NCBI RefSeq assembly: GCF_004322755.1
Contig: NZ_CP036401.1
Location: 5,642,001 to 5,706,000, forward strand
Length of the DNA: 64,000 nt
Direction: 5' to 3'
Origin: Pseudoduganella albidiflava
Lineage (GTDB): Bacteria > Pseudomonadota > Gammaproteobacteria > Burkholderiales > Burkholderiaceae_D
The first letter of the stretch is position 1, and every line of letters starts with the position of its first letter. The notes beneath the pieces were generated by a model. The model saw only the letters and a list, made by a program, of their open reading frames with translations, did no database searches and was not told the origin of the DNA. A program made the translations under genes and the position numbers. Below, one piece after another: positions 58,716 to 64,000 of the stretch.

Positions 58716-58925
58716 CTGGATGTTTTCCGCAATGCCCCGGGGCCGGAGGGCCGATTGTATGACACCGGGCGGCCGCGTGGAAAGCCATGCCCGCCATGCG
58801 GCCGCCGGCGATACGTCCGGCGACACGGCCGGCGGCCGGTACCGCCTCCTGCAAACCGCGGCCGGTGGTGTAAGCTCTGGTTTTGCCATCCCGCCCCGGC
58901 AGGCCGGGGATCACGGAACCCACAC

Positions 58926-59801
58926 ATGCTCGAGCAACTCTTCCTCTTTTCGCCGCCCGCCACGCTCCCCGCCGCGGTCATCGCCGCCATCTTCGGCCTG
59001 CTGGTCGGCAGCTTCCTCAATGTCGTCATCTACCGGATACCGAAGATGATGCAGCGCGAATCGGACAACTACGTGGCCAGCGAATCGGGCTTGCCGCTGC
59101 CGCATACGGACCGCTTCAACCTGATGGTGCCGCGTTCGGCCTGTCCTCATTGCGGTCACCGGATCACGGCACTGGAAAACATTCCCGTCATCAGCTGGCT
59201 GGCGCTGCGCGGCAAGTGCAGCCAGTGCAAGGCGCCGATCTCGGCGCGCTATCCCGCCATCGAGGCGCTGACGGGCGTGCTGTCGGCCGCGCTGGTCTGG
59301 CAGTTCGGCAGCGGCTGGACGGGCCTGGCCACGCTGCTGTTCGCCTACCTGCTGATCGCCATGACGTTCATCGATGCCGATACCCGGCTGTTGCCGGACG
59401 ACCTGACCTACCCGCTGCTGTGGGCCGGCCTGCTGGTGAACCTGAACGGCACTTTCGTGCCGCTGGGCGATGCCGTGATCGGCGCCGCCGCCGGCTACCT
59501 GTGCCTGTGGTCCGTCTACTGGGCGTTCAAGCTGCTGACCGGGAAGGAAGGCATGGGCTACGGCGACTTCAAGCTGCTCGCCGCGCTGGGCGCCTGGCTG
59601 GGCTGGATGATGCTGCCGACGATCATCCTGCTGTCGTCCGTCGTGGGCGCGGTGGTCGGCATCGGCCTGATGGTGTTCGCCAAGCGCGGCCGCGACAATC
59701 CGATTCCGTTCGGGCCCTACCTGGCCGCCGCCGGCATGATCGCGCTGCTGTTCGGCACGCAGATCGGCGCCGCCACCAGCCGGTTCCTGGGCGTGGCATG
59801 A
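58926..59801 (+). CDS. pilD: Prepilin peptidase and N-methylase PilD
   Basis: Inner-membrane aspartic protease that cleaves and methylates type IV prepilins, 291 aa. The N-terminal methylase domain has a four-cysteine zinc site (CPHCGHRIT and CSQCKAP). The A24 peptidase domain carries the two Asp in TFIDADTRLLPDDLT and MGYGDFKLLAALGAWLG. It has seven to eight membrane segments. It overlaps coaE by 4 nt. Confidence 0.97.
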   Translation: MLEQLFLFSPPATLPAAVIAAIFGLLVGSFLNVVIYRIPKMMQRESDNYVASESGLPLPHTDRFNLMVPRSACPHCGHRITALENIPVISWLALRGKCSQCKAPISARYPAIEALTGVLSAALVWQFGSGWTGLATLLFAYLLIAMTFIDADTRLLPDDLTYPLLWAGLLVNLNGTFVPLGDAVIGAAAGYLCLWSVYWAFKLLTGKEGMGYGDFKLLAALGAWLGWMMLPTIILLSSVVGAVVGIGLMVFAKRGRDNPIPFGPYLAAAGMIALLFGTQIGAATSRFLGVA

Positions 59802-60457
59802 GCGCTGGCGCGGGGAGTGACGGGAACGATGCCGTCCGCCGGCGCTTCACCGTCGGCCTGACGGGCGGCATCGGCAGCGGCAAGAGCGTGGTGGCGCGGC
59901 TGTTCGCCGAGCGGGGCGTGGACATCGTCGATACCGATCAGATCGCACGCAGCCTGACCGGGCCGCATGGCGCCGCCATGCCGGCCGTGCTGGCCGCCTT
60001 CGGCGCCGACTTCGCCGATGCCCACGGCGCGCTGGACCGCGTGAAGATGCGCGCGCTCGCGTTCTCCCGGCCGGAGGCCCGGCGCACGCTGGAAGGCATC
60101 CTGCACCCGATGATCCGCGATGCCGTATTTGCCGAAAGCCTGCTGGGCACCGGCCCATACGTGATCTTCGACATTCCTTTGCTGGTCGAGTCGGGCACGT
60201 GGCGCGAGCGCGTGGGCCGCGTGCTGGTGGTCGATTGCCCCGAAGCGGTGCAGGTGGCACGGGTGATGGCCCGTAACGCGCTGCCGGAACAGCAGGTGCA
60301 TGCGATCATGGCGGCCCAGGCGCCGCGGCAGGCGCGCCTGGCCGCCGCGCACGACGTCATCGACAACGGCGGCGAGCTGGGGGAGTTGGCGCCGCAAGTC
60401 GACCGCTTGCATGCAATTTACTTAGCGATGGCTGAAGAAGCCGTACGAAACAATTAA
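59798..60457 (+). CDS. coaE: Dephospho-CoA kinase
   Basis: Last step of coenzyme A synthesis: phosphorylates dephospho-CoA. It is 219 aa, with P-loop [17 protein letters not shown] (about 20), [12 protein letters not shown] and [10 protein letters not shown]. The N-terminus has about 15 extra residues against E. coli CoaE. The start overlaps the pilD stop (ATGA), the usual Burkholderiales arrangement. Confidence 0.97.
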   Translation: MSAGAGSDGNDAVRRRFTVGLTGGIGSGKSVVARLFAERGVDIVDTDQIARSLTGPHGAAMPAVLAAFGADFADAHGALDRVKMRALAFSRPEARRTLEGILHPMIRDAVFAESLLGTGPYVIFDIPLLVESGTWRERVGRVLVVDCPEAVQVARVMARNALPEQQVHAIMAAQAPRQARLAAAHDVIDNGGELGELAPQVDRLHAIYLAMAEEAVRNN

Positions 60458-60530
60458 CAACGTTTGTATTTTTGCCTCGCATGCCTCAGAATCACGGGCA
60501 TATTTCAGGCCCACCCACGAGGGATTCACT

Positions 60531-61286
60531 TTGATCGTCTATGAATATCCTTTCAACGAGCGCATCCGCACGCTGTTGCGCCTGGAGGACCTGTACGAGA
60601 AATTCAAGTTTTTCCTGAACCAGGAACATCCGTTGCAGCATCACGTGGCGCTCTCCACCATCTTCGACATGCTCGAAGTGGCCGGCCGCGCCGACCTGAA
60701 ATCGGACCTGCTGCAGGAAATCGAGCGCCAGAAGCAGACGCTGATGGGCTACCGTTCCAACCCCGCCGTGCAGGCCGAGATGCTCGACGCGATCCTCGAG
60801 GAACTCGACAGCGTGTCGACCGCGCTGGTGGCGTCGCAGGGCAAGACGGGCCAGAACGTGCGCGACAACGAATGGCTGATGAGCATTCGCGGCCGCACCA
60901 TCATTCCCGGCGGCGCGTGCGAATTCGATCTGCCGTCGTACTACGCGTGGCAGCAGCACCCGTTCGAACAGCGCTACCACGACATCGCCACCTGGTTCGC
61001 GCCGCTGGCGCCGCTGTGCGACGCGCTGGCCCTGGTGCTGCGACTGCTGCGCAATTCCGGCGCGCCGAAGAAGATGATCGCCAATGCCGGCAGCTACCAG
61101 CAGATGCTGCAGGGGAAGGTGTACCAGATGCTGCGGCTGACGCTCGATGAATCGCTGGGCGCGATCCCGGAAATCTCGGCCAACAAATACATGCTGTGGG
61201 TACGTTTCACCAGCCAGGGCGGCGACTGCAAGCCGAAGCCGCTGGAAGACGACGTGCCGTTCGAACTGACCCTTTGCAATTTCTGA
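60531..61286 (+). CDS. zapD: Cell division protein ZapD
   Basis: Cytosolic FtsZ-binding protein that bundles Z-ring filaments, 251 aa. The start is TTG 60531 ([20 protein letters not shown]), preceded by GAGGG; the family N-terminus leaves no alternative. [20 protein letters not shown] and the end FELTLCNF are family landmarks. It is downstream of coaE by 73 nt and 12 nt before yacG. Confidence 0.96.
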   Translation: MIVYEYPFNERIRTLLRLEDLYEKFKFFLNQEHPLQHHVALSTIFDMLEVAGRADLKSDLLQEIERQKQTLMGYRSNPAVQAEMLDAILEELDSVSTALVASQGKTGQNVRDNEWLMSIRGRTIIPGGACEFDLPSYYAWQQHPFEQRYHDIATWFAPLAPLCDALALVLRLLRNSGAPKKMIANAGSYQQMLQGKVYQMLRLTLDESLGAIPEISANKYMLWVRFTSQGGDCKPKPLEDDVPFELTLCNF

Positions 61287-61298
61287 TCTTTACCTGCC

Positions 61299-61478
61299 AT
61301 GCCAACCGTTGTCGACTGCCCCACCTGTGGCAAGAAAGTGGAGTGGAGCGAGAAAAACAAGTACCGCCCCTTCTGTTCCGAACGCTGCAAGCAAATCGAC
61401 CTGGGTGCCTGGGCCGAGGAAAAATACACCATCCCCGGCACCGCCCCCACCGATCCGCTCGAGGAAGACAAGCAATAA
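61299..61478 (+). CDS. yacG: DNA gyrase inhibitor YacG
   Basis: 59-aa zinc-finger protein that binds and inhibits GyrB. Four cysteines form the site: [12 protein letters not shown] and [12 protein letters not shown]. The C-terminal acidic tail is DPLEEDKQ. It starts 12 nt after the zapD stop. It ends at TAA 61476-61478 just before a palindromic repeat. Confidence 0.95.
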   Translation: MPTVVDCPTCGKKVEWSEKNKYRPFCSERCKQIDLGAWAEEKYTIPGTAPTDPLEEDKQ

Positions 61479-61540
61479 CAAACGGGGTCTGCCCTTGATA
61501 TGTATGCCGTTAAGCTAAGCGCTACCGACACATTGAAAGC

Positions 61541-61616
61541 GCATGCATTCACCCCAGCAGCGAAAGGCTGGGGTCAGACCCGCCGGGTCTGACCCCGGAA
61601 TTTGCACTTGGGGTGA
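61541..61616. repeat. Family-B palindromic repeat between yacG and mutT
   Basis: The core is GGGGTCAGACCC, GCC, GGGTCTGACCCC (61570-61596), with flanks CACCCCAGCAGCGAAAGGCT and TTTGCACTTGGGGTG almost identical to those at 18170-18240. Here it sits between convergent genes. Confidence 0.88.
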
Positions 61617-61651
61617 GGTTATCTCAGCGACATTGGCATCCGTCCCTAGTT

Positions 61652-62050
61652 TCAGCTGGCCCGGTCAATCCACTGCAGCAGCGGGATCGTGGCCGGCAAC
61701 AGCGGTTCCACGCCCACTTCCCCCTGCCACGCGAACGCCTGCCCTTCCAGGCTTTGCGGCTCGCCGCGCCATTCGCGGCTGATGAAGAAGTGCAGCCGCA
61801 CGTGGGCGTGTTCGTACACGTGCTCGACGCCGCACCATTCCTGCGCCGACAGCACTTCGATGCCCAGTTCTTCCATGAACTCGCGCTGCAGCGCCGCGAA
61901 GATGGTTTCGCCCGGATCGACTTTCCCGCCGGGGAATTCCCAGTAGCCCGCATAGGGCTTGCCGGCCGGGCGCTGGCCCAGCAGCACGTCGCCGTTCGGT
62001 TTCATCAGGATGCCGACCGCGACATCGATCGGCCTGGTCGCCTGTGTCAT
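61652..62050 (-). CDS. mutT: MutT-like Nudix hydrolase (8-oxo-dGTP diphosphatase)
   Basis: Removes oxidised dGTP from the nucleotide pool. It is 132 aa; the start is ATG 62050 (MTQATRPIDVAVG). The Nudix box reads GGKVDPGETIFAALQREFME followed by ELGIE, and WEFPGGK precedes it as in MutT. It overlaps the ATPase gene stop by 4 nt and is the last gene of argJ-ATPase-mutT. Confidence 0.92.
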   Translation of the reverse strand: MTQATRPIDVAVGILMKPNGDVLLGQRPAGKPYAGYWEFPGGKVDPGETIFAALQREFMEELGIEVLSAQEWCGVEHVYEHAHVRLHFFISREWRGEPQSLEGQAFAWQGEVGVEPLLPATIPLLQWIDRAS

Positions 62051-62991
62051 GCGGCCGTCCCAGGGTCCACAGGGGCCACGGCGTCCATTTTCCCGGCATG
62101 GTCGCGGGCGAACTGCCAGGCCACGCGGCCCGAGCGCGAGCCGCGCTGCAGTGCCCAGCGCAGGGCGTCGCCGCGCGCTTCCTCGATCTGCGCCGGGGTG
62201 CAGCCGAACGTCGACAGCCAGTGCGCCACGATGGCCAGGTAGTCGTCCTGCTTGAACGGGTAGAACGACAGCCACAGCCCGAAGCGCTCGGACAGCGAAA
62301 TCTTTTCCTCGACCGTTTCGCCGGGATGCAGGTCGCCGTCCTCGTCGTGCTTGTAGCTCGTGTTGTCCGACATGCGCTCCGGCAGCAGGTGCCGCCGGTT
62401 CGACGTGGCGTAGATCAGCACGTTGTCCGACTGCGCGGTGATGGAACCGTCCAGCGCCACCTTCAGCGCCTTGTAGCCGCTCTCGCCCTCCTCGAACGAC
62501 AAATCGTCGCAGAACACGATGAAGCGTTCGGGCCGGCCGGCTACCAGGTCGATGATGTCCGGCAGGTCGGCCAGATCGGCCTTGTCGACTTCGATCAGCC
62601 GCAGGCCACGGCCGGCGAAGCCGTTCAGGCAAGCCTTGATCAGCGACGATTTGCCGGTACCGCGCGCGCCCGTCAGCAGCACGTTGTTGGCGGGCCGGCC
62701 TTCGACGAACTGACGCGTGTTCTGTTCGATGGCGGCCTTCTGGTTCGCCACGTTGTGCAGGTCGTCCAGCGTGATCTTCGCCGCGTGCGCGACCGGCTGC
62801 AGCCAGCCGGCCTGGCCCGCGATGCCGCTGCGCTTGCGCCAGCGGAACGCGAACGCGGCATTCCAGTCCGGCGCCGGCAGCGCTGGCGGCAGCAGCGCCT
62901 CCACGCGCGCCAGCACGCTTTCGGCGCGGACCATGAAGGTGGCCAATGAGGTGGCCAATGAGGTGGCCAGTGAGTCTTCCAGCCCTGCCAT
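62047..62991 (-). CDS. DUF815-type AAA+ ATPase
   Basis: Cytosolic P-loop ATPase of unknown function, 314 aa, conserved next to argJ and mutT in Burkholderiales. Walker A GARGTGKSSLIKACLNG, Walker B-like FIVFCDDLSFEEGES, sensor VLIYATSNRRHLLPE. The ATG at 62991 overlaps the argJ stop by 1 nt. A 12-nt triplicate (codes SLATSLAT) follows the first residues; a start at ATG 62934 (MVRAESVL) would skip it and may be the native one. Confidence 0.88.
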   Translation of the reverse strand: MAGLEDSLATSLATSLATFMVRAESVLARVEALLPPALPAPDWNAAFAFRWRKRSGIAGQAGWLQPVAHAAKITLDDLHNVANQKAAIEQNTRQFVEGRPANNVLLTGARGTGKSSLIKACLNGFAGRGLRLIEVDKADLADLPDIIDLVAGRPERFIVFCDDLSFEEGESGYKALKVALDGSITAQSDNVLIYATSNRRHLLPERMSDNTSYKHDEDGDLHPGETVEEKISLSERFGLWLSFYPFKQDDYLAIVAHWLSTFGCTPAQIEEARGDALRWALQRGSRSGRVAWQFARDHAGKMDAVAPVDPGTAA

Positions 62992-64000
62992 CAGGAACGG
63001 TAATCCGCGTTGATCGACACGTAGTCGTGCGACAGGTCGCAGGTGTACACGGTGGCGGCGGCATCGCCGCGCGCCAGTTTCACGCGCACCGTGATCTCGC
63101 TCTGCTTCATCACGCGCTGGCCGTCTTCTTCCTTGTAGTCGGGATTGCGGCCGCCGTCCTTGGCCACCCACACGTCGTCCAGCCACATGTTGATTTTCGA
63201 GACATCCAGTTCCACGCCGGCATAGCCGATGGCGGCCAGGATGCGGCCCAGGTTCGGGTCGGAAGCGAAGAAGGCCGTCTTCACCAGCGGCGAGTGGCCG
63301 ATCGAGTAGGCGATCTTGCGGCACTCCTCGACCGATTCGCCCTCTTCCACCGTGATCGTGATGAACTTGGTGGCACCTTCGCCGTCGCGCACGATGGCCT
63401 GGGCCAGGAACACGGACAGTTCGGTGACCGCGGCCGCCAGTTCGCGGTATTCAGGCGAATCGACCGAGTTCACTTCGAGCGTGCCGGCACCGGTGGCCAT
63501 CAGGATGAACGAGTCGTTGGTGGACGTATCGCCGTCGATCGTGATGCAGTTGAACGACTGGTCGGCCGCTTCCTTGACCAGCACGTCCAGCACGGGTTGC
63601 GCCACTTTCGCATCGAACGCCAGGTAGCCCAGCATGGTGGCCATGTTCGGCTTGATCATGCCGGCACCCTTGCTGATGCCCGTCAGCGTGACGGCGTGGC
63701 CGGCGACGGTGACGGTGCGCGAGCCGGCCTTCGGCTGGGTGTCGGTGGTCATGATGCCTTCGGCGGCATTGAACCAGTTATCGGCCTTCAGGTTCCGCAC
63801 GGCGGCGGGAAGCCCGGCCTTGATCTTCGCGACCGGCAGCGGTTCCAGGATCACGCCGGTGGAGAACGGCAGCACCTGCTGCGCATCGATGCCCAGTTCG
63901 GCGGCCAGCGCATCGCAGGTGGCGCGCGCATTGGCCATGCCCGCCTCGCCCGTGCCGGCATTGGCGTTACCGGTGTTGACGAGCAGTGCGCGGATCGGCT
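62991..64000 (-). CDS. argJ: Bifunctional ornithine acetyltransferase ArgJ, 5' end outside the window
   Basis: Transfers acetyl from N-acetylornithine to glutamate (and may also use acetyl-CoA) in arginine synthesis. The frame is open to the window edge (…[20 protein letters not shown]), so the start is missing. The self-cleavage site ATML is in [15 protein letters not shown], with Thr becoming the beta-chain N-terminus. [12 protein letters not shown] and [13 protein letters not shown] are further landmarks. It overlaps the ATPase gene by 1 nt. Confidence 0.97.
   Translation of the reverse strand, partial: PIRALLVNTGNANAGTGEAGMANARATCDALAAELGIDAQQVLPFSTGVILEPLPVAKIKAGLPAAVRNLKADNWFNAAEGIMTTDTQPKAGSRTVTVAGHAVTLTGISKGAGMIKPNMATMLGYLAFDAKVAQPVLDVLVKEAADQSFNCITIDGDTSTNDSFILMATGAGTLEVNSVDSPEYRELAAAVTELSVFLAQAIVRDGEGATKFITITVEEGESVEECRKIAYSIGHSPLVKTAFFASDPNLGRILAAIGYAGVELDVSKINMWLDDVWVAKDGGRNPDYKEEDGQRVMKQSEITVRVKLARGDAAATVYTCDLSHDYVSINADYRS

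Overview
This window is high-GC chromosomal DNA from a betaproteobacterium, most likely the Massilia/Pseudoduganella/Duganella group of Oxalobacteraceae. The evidence is the Burkholderiales gene neighbourhood pilB-pilC ... pilD-coaE-zapD-yacG facing mutT-ATPase-argJ, a PEP-CTERM surface protein, many large TonB-dependent receptors, and dispersed GGGGTCAGACCC-type palindromes that I associate with this group. No tRNA, rRNA, CRISPR array, prophage or insertion sequence was seen.

Layout. 0-6 kb: a truncated MocR-type aminotransferase regulator, a TetR regulator with a 12-nt tandem repeat expansion, a PEP-CTERM choice-of-anchor-A protein, a small membrane protein with a LytS/LytTR two-component pair, and a VOC protein. 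6-15 kb: a minus-strand deoxynucleoside catabolic operon (xapA-deoB-deoC-ALDH16-like-deoA-cdd-tandem deaminase). 15-18 kb: psuK-psuG-lysR for pseudouridine breakdown. 18-27.5 kb: a TonB-dependent receptor, a BMP-type nucleoside ABC transporter (four genes), NudK and a DeoR-type regulator. 27.6-31.6 kb: an exported operon of 5'-nucleotidase, PLD3/4-like nuclease and S1/P1 nuclease. 31.8-35.2 kb: an Oar-like TonB-dependent receptor. 35.7-43.6 kb: xdhA-xdhB-xdhC-guaD and a secreted adenosine deaminase. 43.7-46.8 kb: a type-B carboxylesterase and a CNNM/CorC-type protein. 47-61.5 kb: type IV pilus genes pilB, pilC and pilD plus coaE, zapD and yacG, interrupted by a 9-kb minus-strand block with a SEC-C/Sel1 protein and a sucrose locus like Xanthomonas sux (LacI regulator, TonB receptor, amylosucrase, MFS transporter). 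61.6-64 kb: mutT, an ATPase and partial argJ.

How it fits together. From 6 to 44 kb the genes form a nearly continuous programme for using external nucleic acid: exported nucleases and a lipoprotein nucleotidase make nucleosides, TonB receptors and an ABC transporter could import them, and the deo, psu, adenosine deaminase, guanine deaminase and xanthine dehydrogenase genes break them down. A 26-nt sequence (25 matches) occurs in front of both the deo operon and the TonB receptor gene, suggesting shared regulation. The exported PLD3/4-like nuclease operon, the tandem deaminase with a degenerate second half, the ALDH16-like pseudo-duplicated enzyme and the shared operator are the points most worth following up.
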